DNA of 5,411 nucleotides from contig JAQTRB010000064.1 in assembly GCA_028712015.1 (NCBI GenBank), positions 1 through 5,411 on the forward strand, given 5' to 3'. Positions 1 through 5,050 of this stretch are shown piece after piece. Every line of letters begins with the position of its first letter. Position 1 is the first letter of the stretch. The position numbers were made by a program, and so were the translations under genes. The stretch is from Syntrophales bacterium (GTDB lineage Bacteria > Desulfobacterota > Syntrophia > Syntrophales > UBA5619). Below the pieces are notes generated by a model. It searched no databases and was not told the DNA's origin. It saw only the letters and a program-made list of their open reading frames with translations.

Positions 1-231
1 ATGCGGGAGCACCACCACGACAGATCGAACCTCGCCCTGCAGGCCCTGACGGGGCAGCCGAAGACCAGCGGCGGGATTTCCCGCTTCATCTTCGGCGATA
101 TCCGATCCCCGTTCGACCGTCTCCTCGCCCTCAACGAGACGTATGTCCATCTGCTGGAGCTGGAACGGGAGGCATGGATCGGTCGGCGGAAGCAAAACGG
201 TCTCTGTCTTTTCGAGCGGATCCGCCCCTGA
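1..231 (+). CDS. 3' end of an unidentified protein, possibly TolC-type efflux outer-membrane protein
   Basis: An open frame runs from the first base to a TGA at 229-231 (76 codons visible). An ATG happens to occupy the first three bases, but with nothing upstream it cannot be told whether this is the true start; the composition suggests an internal piece of a longer gene. Third codon positions are overwhelmingly G or C, as in the other genes here, which supports real coding. The C-terminal half (about residues 35-70, with SPFDRLLALNETYVHLLELE followed by an Arg-rich helix) looks like the amphipathic helix near the end of TolC/CzcC-type outer-membrane efflux proteins, where a 'G-x-S-x-F-x-L-L' turn precedes a long helix. 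The first 30 residues do not fit that family well. The gene converges on the MFS gene with 5 bp between stop codons and no room for a separate terminator. Function should be treated as unknown; the TolC reading is a weak inference. Confidence 0.5.
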   Translation: MREHHHDRSNLALQALTGQPKTSGGISRFIFGDIRSPFDRLLALNETYVHLLELEREAWIGRRKQNGLCLFERIRP

Positions 232-236
232 CGGCA

Positions 237-1427
237 TCAGCCCTTGGGCTCCTCCCGCAGGACCAGTCGGGGCAGAAGCAGCGCACTCAGCAGCATCAGA
301 CCTCCCGCGAGAATGAACGAGGTTCCGAAGGCCCCCCGGTCCCCAAATACCCCGAACAGCATCGGGGCAAAACCGGCGCCGATAAGATAGGCGATGAACA
401 TCGTCAGCGAAACGGAAAGATGCCGGGCATTCGCCGGAACGATTCGGGAGAGGATCGTGAATCCCGCCGGAAAGAAGCATCCCGTCAGCGTCGGCTGAAG
501 AAAGACCATCAAGAGCACCCAGCGGCCGGGCAGCAGCCCGAGAAGAATCGTCATCAGGCCGTTGAAGAGGATCACGGCGGTGATCGTCGGTTTCGGACCG
601 ATGCGGTCGGAGATCCAGCCGGCAAAAAACCCCATGATCAGCAGAGAGACGCGCGACAGGCCGACCAGCATGTTGGCGGTTTCCCGGTCGATCCCCCTTT
701 CCGCGACGAGGTAGAGCGGCATCATGCTGTAGAGGCCCATCGTGGAACTGATGGACAAAGAGAAGAGGACGGCCATGATCCAGAAGGCCGGCGTCCCGAC
801 CAGCAGACGGATGTTGTCGAGCGTCGGCGCCTCCCCTGAAAAATCCTTGCCCGGGGCCAGGCGGAAGAAAACCAGCCCCAGACAAACGGAGCTCGCGCCG
901 ATCAGGATGAGGATTTCCTGCCAGCGGCAAAACAGAAGAAGGCCCTCGACGATCAACGGCGCGGAGATGAACGCCAGTGTCGGGGCGAACTCATGAAAGG
1001 CGATCGCCTTTCCCCAGTGGTCGGAACGGATGGCGGCGGTGATCGTGGTCATTCCCGAAGGGAGGTAGAGACCGGAGGCGACTCCCAGAAACACGAGTCC
1101 AAGCCGGATGGCCCAGAGGGCTTGGCTCACCGCAATCAGGCCGAAGATGCAGCCGCCGGCAACGGAGGCGATGACGATCGTCCAACGGTGCGAAAGGCGC
1201 GCCGAGACGAATCCCGACCCGAAGAGACCGGTCGCGTACCCCATCGCGATCATCATGAAGAAGCTGCCCGCGCCGGAATGGCTGAGCCCGAGGTCCTTTT
1301 CGATCAGCGGGAGAAGCGGCGACAGAACCACCCGCAACAGCATGTTGAGGTAAAAGAGACCGGTCAACAGCGAAAGCAGGAAGAGCTGGGATTTCCGGGA
1401 AAGGTCGGCGTCCGTTCGAATACTCAC
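237..1427 (-). CDS. Major facilitator superfamily transporter, third gene of the kinase-regulator operon
   Basis: This encodes a 396-residue inner-membrane secondary transporter of the MFS type; its substrate is unknown. Alternating hydrophobic segments throughout (for example residues 15-41, 54-76, 83-101, 104-126 and 145-167, with a similar set in the C-terminal half) fit the usual 12 helices, and the length is normal for the family. The signature loop motif A is well kept in the second half (GWISDRIGPK, about residues 270-279). The equivalent loop in the first half (about 72-82, GFVSARLSHRW) has Ala where the Asp usually stands. The frame stays open far upstream, but there it only mirrors the regulator gene. 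The chosen start is the GTG at 1427-1425, which overlaps the regulator's TGA as GTGA and places the first helix about 15 residues in. No strong Shine-Dalgarno precedes it, so translation is probably coupled to the regulator. Sharing an operon with a two-component system suggests the transporter acts on the signal or on a compound tied to the stress. MFS identity is firm; the role is inferred. Confidence 0.9.
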   Translation of the reverse strand: MSIRTDADLSRKSQLFLLSLLTGLFYLNMLLRVVLSPLLPLIEKDLGLSHSGAGSFFMMIAMGYATGLFGSGFVSARLSHRWTIVIASVAGGCIFGLIAVSQALWAIRLGLVFLGVASGLYLPSGMTTITAAIRSDHWGKAIAFHEFAPTLAFISAPLIVEGLLLFCRWQEILILIGASSVCLGLVFFRLAPGKDFSGEAPTLDNIRLLVGTPAFWIMAVLFSLSISSTMGLYSMMPLYLVAERGIDRETANMLVGLSRVSLLIMGFFAGWISDRIGPKPTITAVILFNGLMTILLGLLPGRWVLLMVFLQPTLTGCFFPAGFTILSRIVPANARHLSVSLTMFIAYLIGAGFAPMLFGVFGDRGAFGTSFILAGGLMLLSALLLPRLVLREEPKG

Positions 1428-2950
1428 ATAACACCGTATTTCTTCAGCTTCTGGTGGAGGGTCCGGCGGGTGATGCCCAAACGCCGGGCGGCCTCGCTTT
1501 TGTTGCCGCCGACCATGGCGAGCATCCGGAGGATCGTTTCCCGTTCCACCTCCTCGAGCGATCCGGCCTCGCCGCCCGGAACGGTTGTATCGTCTTGCGC
1601 GACTCCCCGCGCCGCCGTCCGCTCGCCGGCAATGCCGGGCAGCGGATCGGCCGTCCTTGGAAAGGTCGGCGCGCCGGCGGCGGTCGCCTGAGCGGAAGTC
1701 TCCCCCCGCGAAGCGGTCGTCCATCCGAGGGCGGCGGCCTTCGGATGCGAGGATGCCCCGCGCGCGACGCCCCCCTCCGGCAGCAGCAGAGCCAGCTCTT
1801 CCTCCGCCAGATAATCCCCCCGGGAGAGGACGACCCCGCGTTCCACGGCATTCATCAGCTCCCGGACGTTTCCCGGCCAGGGGTGGCGGAGCAGACAATC
1901 CATCGCCTGCGGCGTGAATCCCCGGATCGTCTTGCGGTTTTTCTCCGTGAAACGGACCAGAAAATCCTGGGCCAGCAGCGGAATGTCCTCGATCCTCTCC
2001 CGAAGCGGCGGGATGCGGAGCGTCACGACATTCAGCCGGTAGAAGAGGTCCTCGCGAAAGCGTCCGGCGGCAATCTCCCGCAGCAGATCCCGATTCGTCG
2101 CGGCGATCAGCCGCACATCCACCCGGATCACCTCTTCGCCGCCGACGCGGGTGATCTCTCGTTCCTGGAGGACGCGCAGGAGTTTCACCTGCATCCCGAG
2201 CGACATCTCGCTGACCTCGTCGAGGAACAGGCTGCCCCCGTCGGCCTGGCGGAACTTTCCCTCCTTGCGTCGATCGGCCCCGGTGAAGGCCCCCTTCTCG
2301 TGGCCGAAAAGCTCCGATTCCAGAAGGGTCTCGGCGATCGCCGCGCAGTTGAACTTGATGAACGGTTTCTCCTTCCGCAGGCTGTTGAAGTGGATCAGCC
2401 CCGCGATCATCTCCTTGCCGGTGCCGGATTCGCCGGTGATCAGGACCGTCGCCTCCGACGGCGCGACCTGAACCGCGGTTTCGATCAGGCGCGTCATCGC
2501 GGCGGAGCGACCGATCAGGTTCCGCCGGTCGAAGCGGTCGCCGAGGCTCTCCTTGAGCAGGCGATTCTCCTCCTTGAGCCGGCTGTGCTCCATCGCCCGC
2601 TCGATGGTCCGCCGGAGCTCGTCGAAATCGAGCGGCTTGGTCAGATAGTCGTAGGCGCCTTTCTTGAGCGCATCCACGGCCGTCTCCACGGAGGCATACG
2701 CGGTCATGATCACGATCGGGATGGCCGGATTGAACGCCTTGATCTCGGCCAGCGCCGTGAGGCCCGAAACCTTGATCATCCGGATATCCATCAGAATCAG
2801 GTCGAACGGCTGTCTCTGCGCCGCCGCGACGGCCGTGCCGCCGTCGTCCGCCTCTTCGACCGCGTATCCCCAGCCCGAAAGGAGTTTGCGGAGCATCGTC
2901 CGGTGGGCAAGATCGTCATCCGCAACCAGTACCGAATTTTTTGTCTTCAT
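1424..2950 (-). CDS. Sigma-54-dependent NtrC-family response regulator (ZraR/AtoC type)
   Basis: This 508-residue cytoplasmic activator has three parts. The receiver domain (about 5-120) has the acidic pocket D11-D13, phosphoacceptor D55, T83 and K105. The AAA+ domain (about 144-390) has Walker A GESGTGKE (173-180), the sigma-54 contact loop GAFTGA (220-225), Walker B LFLDE (241-245), arginine-finger region REDLFYRL (299-306) and the sensor-II region PWPGNVREL (357-365). A Fis-type helix-turn-helix closes it (about 482-505). The intact GAFTGA shows it can remodel sigma-54 polymerase, and a consensus sigma-54 promoter lies in the same locus. Two oddities stand out. The Pro normally four residues after the phosphorylated Asp is Ile59 (MDIRMIKVSG). 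A linker of about 70 residues rich in Ala, Gly, Pro and Thr (393-463) separates AAA+ from the DNA-binding domain, making the protein longer than usual relatives. A GGTGAT Shine-Dalgarno-like sequence (2962-2957) sits 6 nt before the ATG and 3 nt after the large palindrome. The gene follows the kinase by 39 bp, so they are almost certainly cognate partners. Confidence 0.96.
   Translation of the reverse strand: MKTKNSVLVADDDLAHRTMLRKLLSGWGYAVEEADDGGTAVAAAQRQPFDLILMDIRMIKVSGLTALAEIKAFNPAIPIVIMTAYASVETAVDALKKGAYDYLTKPLDFDELRRTIERAMEHSRLKEENRLLKESLGDRFDRRNLIGRSAAMTRLIETAVQVAPSEATVLITGESGTGKEMIAGLIHFNSLRKEKPFIKFNCAAIAETLLESELFGHEKGAFTGADRRKEGKFRQADGGSLFLDEVSEMSLGMQVKLLRVLQEREITRVGGEEVIRVDVRLIAATNRDLLREIAAGRFREDLFYRLNVVTLRIPPLRERIEDIPLLAQDFLVRFTEKNRKTIRGFTPQAMDCLLRHPWPGNVRELMNAVERGVVLSRGDYLAEEELALLLPEGGVARGASSHPKAAALGWTTASRGETSAQATAAGAPTFPRTADPLPGIAGERTAARGVAQDDTTVPGGEAGSLEEVERETILRMLAMVGGNKSEAARRLGITRRTLHQKLKKYGVM
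1562..1774 (-). other. Long low-complexity linker in the response regulator
   Basis: Residues 393-463 of the regulator, between the AAA+ domain and the Fis-type helix-turn-helix, consist mainly of Ala, Gly, Thr, Pro, Ser and Arg, with no recognisable domain. In typical family members this joint is much shorter. The frame is uninterrupted and resumes into a good DNA-binding domain, so this is a real tether and not a frameshift. It is probably disordered and gives the DNA-binding head extra reach. Confidence 0.75.
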
Positions 2951-2965
2951 GAATGGATCACCATA

Positions 2966-3022
2966 GTTTTAATTAGGGACAGCGCCTATTTATTTTAAAT
3001 AGGCGCTGTCCCTAATTAAAAC
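2966..3022. repeat. Perfect 27-bp-arm palindrome (REP/MITE-like) between kinase and regulator genes
   Basis: Arm 2966-2992 is the exact reverse complement of arm 2996-3022, with a TTT loop at 2993-2995; pairing stops at 2965/3023. The core of each arm reads AATTAGGGACAGCGCC. The arms are clearly AT-richer than the neighbouring genes, which marks an inserted element. Short palindromes with a GGGACAG core are, from memory, common dispersed repeats in Desulfobacterota-type genomes and are linked to REP-associated IS200-like (Y1) transposases; membership in such a family is inference because only one copy is present here. The right arm encodes the last residues of the kinase, the loop its final Lys, and the left arm its TAA stop. 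In RNA it would form a very stable hairpin ending 3 nt before the Shine-Dalgarno of the regulator. There is no T-run after the stem in the transcribed direction, so it is not a standard intrinsic terminator. Confidence 0.93.
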
Positions 3023-4780
3023 AGTTGCCTTCGTTCCTCTGCCCGGTTCGCTTTCCAGACGGACCTCGCCGCCGTGCCCCTCGACGATCTTCTGGACGAT
3101 CGCCAGTCCGAGACCCGTTCCGGACGGACGGGTCGTGAAATAGGGATCGAACACCCGGTGGAGATCCTCCCGCGGGATGCCGATGCCCGTATCGGCAACG
3201 GTGACGCAAACGGTTTTTTCATCCCGTTGGCCGAGCGAAACGCGAAGGACGCCGCCCGCCGCCATCGAGGCGATTGCGTTCTGGAACAGGTTCAGGAAAA
3301 CCTGGGTCATCCGGTCGGCGTCGAGCGGGATTTCCCCGATGTCGGACGAAAGGTCCGCTTCGACGACAATTCCCTTTGCGCGCGCATCGCCCTCGACCAT
3401 CCGCAGGGCATGACGAATCACCGCCGAAAGCAACATCGGAACGCGATCGATCGTCAGCGGCCGGGCGAATTCAAGAAGTTGCGTGATGACGCGGTTCAGT
3501 CGATCCACCTCGCGGATCATCACGTCCGCCGTCTCCCGGTCTTCGGGATCTTCCCGGTGGCGCTCCCGGAACCAGGTGGCGAATCCCTTGATCGAACTGA
3601 GCGGATTGCGGATCTCGTGGGCGACGCCGGCGGCAAGGCTTCCCAGGGACGCCAGACGCCGGCTCCGGGCAATCTCCTCCTCGAGGCGCCGGATTTCCGT
3701 CATATCCCGAAAGAGGATCACGTGGCCGACAAAGGCGCCGTCATCCTCATGGAGCGTCGTCGCGATCACATCGAGCGGGATGGTCCGGTCCGCCGCCACG
3801 GCACAGTCGATCTCCCGCTCGATCAAACGGCGCTCCGCCGCAAGGGTGCGAAAAAGCTCCCGGCAGCTCCCCGGAAGGATCGTCTCCGCGGGCTTCCCGA
3901 GAACTTCTCCGGCGGCACGTTTGAGGATCCTCTCCGCCGTCTGGTTGAAGGCGCTCAGCCTGCCCCCGGCGTCGGTGGCCACAAGACCGATCGGCATGTT
4001 CTCCACAAGACTGTCGGAGAAGGCCTTGATCCGGGAGAGGGAACTCCGCGCCGCCCGGTAACCCTGGGCGAACAGCAGCAAGACGATCCCGGCGCAACCG
4101 ATGAGCAGAAAGAGGAGGGCCATCCCGATCGTATGAAGTTTGTCCTCCTCTTGCGCGGCGTTGATCGGCCCCATATCCAGACCGACGAAGATGACCAGGC
4201 CCGGCGGAACATCTCCTTCTCCTTCTCCCTCTCCCTCCCCCGCCGCCGCCGCCGGCGCCGTCCCTTCCCGCGGCGCTTCCCCGCGGAACGGCCCGGGAAG
4301 CTCCGCGCCGGGTTCCCGCGTCGGCGCAAATCGGCGGTACACCTCGAAGCTGTCCGCGCCTTCGCTGTTGGGAACCCGGCGCCAGGCAACGGTTTCGGAA
4401 CCGGCGATCTTCACCAGGTCGAGATCCTGGCCGTAGGCCATTCCGATTCGCAACGGATCGCCGTCGGCCAGAATCGTTCCCCGCGCATCGGTCACGATCA
4501 GGTAGTCGATGCCCGGCTGCTCGGCCATCTCGATGAGGAGCTTCTGGAGCTGAAAATCGCCCCAGCGCAACCCGATTCCCGTTCGGGCGCCGGCCTCGAA
4601 GGAGCGGATCAAGGCCGCGCCCTTCTCGACGAGCAGGCGCGTCGTCTGCTCTTTCTGCCGGTCAATATTCACCAGGGTCAAAAAACTGAAAACCGGAATC
4701 AGGATCAGGACCGCCCCGATGATCGGCCAGGGCGGAATCACCGTCCAGAGCCGCTTCTTCTTATATCGCCCGTCGTCCAT
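2990..4780 (-). CDS. Membrane-bound PAS-domain sensor histidine kinase (ZraS/AtoS type)
   Basis: This 596-residue inner-membrane kinase is the first gene of the operon. Helix 1 spans about 19-37, the periplasmic sensor domain about 38-217, and helix 2 about 218-240. A cytoplasmic PAS domain follows (about 255-365, ENMPIGLVATDAGG at its start). The HisKA helix carries phosphoacceptor H388 (AGVAHEIRNPLSS). The HATPase domain shows N-box NLFQNA (497-502), G1 DTGIGIP (530-536), an F-box near YFTTR and G2 GTGLGLA (554-560). All catalytic motifs are intact. Order and domain types match ZraS-like kinases that partner NtrC-type regulators. The periplasmic domain contains an insert with an Ala run and a Gly-Glu repeat. 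The normal C-terminus is replaced: from V587 on, the residues VLIRDSAYLK and the stop are encoded by the palindrome. The ATG is preceded by a purine-rich Shine-Dalgarno, GAAGGGAAG (4794-4786). The ligand is unknown; metal ions or envelope stress are the best guesses by analogy, given the divergent Spy/ZraP-type gene. Confidence 0.95.
   Translation of the reverse strand: MDDGRYKKKRLWTVIPPWPIIGAVLILIPVFSFLTLVNIDRQKEQTTRLLVEKGAALIRSFEAGARTGIGLRWGDFQLQKLLIEMAEQPGIDYLIVTDARGTILADGDPLRIGMAYGQDLDLVKIAGSETVAWRRVPNSEGADSFEVYRRFAPTREPGAELPGPFRGEAPREGTAPAAAAGEGEGEGEGDVPPGLVIFVGLDMGPINAAQEEDKLHTIGMALLFLLIGCAGIVLLLFAQGYRAARSSLSRIKAFSDSLVENMPIGLVATDAGGRLSAFNQTAERILKRAAGEVLGKPAETILPGSCRELFRTLAAERRLIEREIDCAVAADRTIPLDVIATTLHEDDGAFVGHVILFRDMTEIRRLEEEIARSRRLASLGSLAAGVAHEIRNPLSSIKGFATWFRERHREDPEDRETADVMIREVDRLNRVITQLLEFARPLTIDRVPMLLSAVIRHALRMVEGDARAKGIVVEADLSSDIGEIPLDADRMTQVFLNLFQNAIASMAAGGVLRVSLGQRDEKTVCVTVADTGIGIPREDLHRVFDPYFTTRPSGTGLGLAIVQKIVEGHGGEVRLESEPGRGTKATVLIRDSAYLK
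4211..4258 (-). repeat. Microsatellite-like Ala and (Gly-Glu) tract within the kinase sensor domain
   Basis: Reading the coding strand, a GCC-type run gives Ala at residues 177-180 and a degenerate GGAGAA/GGAGAG hexamer repeat gives GEGEGEGEGD (181-190). On the plus strand this appears as a CTCCTT/CTCCCT series followed by CCGCCG. It lies between two parts of the periplasmic domain that otherwise look continuous (FEVYRRFAP before it, GLVIFVGLDMGP after it), within a low-complexity insert of about 38 residues. Both repeat units are multiples of three, so length changes would keep the frame. Confidence 0.8.
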
Positions 4781-4799
4781 GACCGCTTCCCTTCATTCC

Positions 4800-4837
4800 G
4801 GATACTTGTTGATCAACTGGATACCACAAGTGGATAC
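4800..4837. repeat. Cluster of three GGATAC words around a GTTGATCAAC palindrome
   Basis: GGATAC occurs at 4800-4805, 4819-4824 and 4832-4837 in the same orientation; the first and third extend to GGATACTT, and the second and third share TGGATAC. Between the first two lies the perfect 10-bp palindrome GTTGATCAAC (4808-4817). Such density of repeated words in a short upstream region suggests binding sites for a dimeric regulator, probably the neighbouring NtrC-type protein. This is inference from position and symmetry only. Confidence 0.5.
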
Positions 4838-4850
4838 TTACGATCCACTT
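4828..4850. promoter_or_regulatory. Candidate upstream activating site for the NtrC-type regulator
   Basis: A perfect inverted repeat with 8-bp arms, AAGTGGAT-N7-ATCCACTT, is centred at 4839. That is about 130 bp upstream of the start site predicted from the sigma-54 promoter, within the usual distance for enhancer sites of this activator class, and about 60 bp upstream of the kinase start codon. One site could therefore serve both directions. The sequence does not match the E. coli ZraR site as I remember it, so the assignment to the local regulator rests on position and symmetry. Confidence 0.55.
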
Positions 4851-4863
4851 TTTTCTGCGCGCT

Positions 4864-4878
4864 GCCGGCGCCGCCGGC
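4864..4878. repeat. GC-rich 15-bp palindrome
   Basis: GCCGGCG-C-CGCCGGC is a perfect odd palindrome between the candidate activator site and the promoter. A second short palindrome, TTCCCGGGAA, follows at 4883-4892 and ATGATCAT at 4895-4902. On the minus strand the GC stem is followed by GCGCGCAGAAAAAAG; on the plus strand it is preceded by TTTTTT, so it is not placed like a rightward intrinsic terminator. It may be structural or a chance product of GC-rich DNA. Confidence 0.35.
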
Positions 4879-4942
4879 GGGATTCCCGGGAAACATGATC
4901 ATATGGAAATGAATTCAACATATTATGATTCTTAAGCCCCTC

Positions 4943-4958
4943 TGGCACGGCTGTTGCT
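4943..4958 (+). promoter_or_regulatory. Sigma-54 (-24/-12) promoter of the Spy/ZraP-like gene
   Basis: TGGCACGGCTGTTGCT matches the sigma-54 consensus TGGCACG-N4-TTGCW at every defined position. GG of the -24 element (4944-4945) and GC of the -12 element (4956-4957) are separated by exactly 10 bp. Transcription would start near 4969, giving a leader of about 80 nt before the ATG at 5051. The gene just upstream on the other strand encodes a GAFTGA-bearing sigma-54 activator, which strengthens the call. Confidence 0.93.
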
Positions 4959-4983
4959 CTAATGAAAGCCAAACGGAAATGGC

Positions 4984-5003
4984 GAACCCCGAAAATCGGG
5001 TTC
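4984..5003 (+). other. Small hairpin in the 5' leader
   Basis: CCCGA-AAA-TCGGG forms a 5-bp stem with a 3-nt loop, extended by GAA/TTC across a single bulged C, for eight pairs in total. It lies about 15 nt after the predicted transcription start. It may stabilise the mRNA 5' end; there is no T-tract, so it is not a terminator. Confidence 0.4.
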
Positions 5004-5022
5004 ACGGCAAAATGGATCGAAA

Positions 5023-5043
5023 AATTGAATTGAATTGAAGGAG
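5023..5043 (+). promoter_or_regulatory. AATTG triplicate and strong ribosome binding site
   Basis: Three tandem copies of AATTG (5023-5037) lead directly into AAGGAG (5038-5043), placed 7 nt before the ATG at 5051. The Shine-Dalgarno decides the start codon and predicts strong translation, fitting an abundant periplasmic stress protein. The A/T-rich repeat would keep the site unstructured. Confidence 0.8.
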
Positions 5044-5050
5044 AATGAAC

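Larger units (their letters stand above)
4781..5050. other. Divergent intergenic control region
   Basis: These 270 bp separate the start codon of the kinase (leftward) from that of the Spy/ZraP-like gene (rightward). The half nearest the kinase holds repeated GGATAC words and inverted repeats. The middle holds a GC palindrome followed by an AT-rich stretch. The right part holds the sigma-54 promoter and 5' leader of the rightward gene. No convincing -24/-12 promoter and no good sigma-70 promoter was found for the leftward operon; a CATAAT on the minus strand near 4920-4930 lacks a suitable -35 partner. No open frame here looks coding. Confidence 0.8.

Noticed and set aside
1428..1898. N-terminal extension of the MFS frame by 157 codons
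   Set aside because: This part overlaps the regulator's linker and helix-turn-helix in another frame and is Arg/Gly-rich without membrane segments; the GTG at 1427 explains the real protein.
1454..2998. 514-codon plus-strand open frame opposite the response regulator
   Set aside because: Antisense mirror of an unmistakable NtrC-type gene; composition is unlike a folded protein and it ends inside the palindrome.
2966..3022. The palindrome as an intrinsic transcription terminator
   Set aside because: No T-run follows the stem in the transcribed (minus) direction, and termination here would cut the kinase from its partner regulator.
3074..4912. 612-codon plus-strand open frame opposite the kinase gene
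   Set aside because: It is antisense to a kinase with every catalytic motif intact; its product is low-complexity Arg/Pro/Gly-rich with no domain, as expected of a shadow frame in GC-rich DNA.
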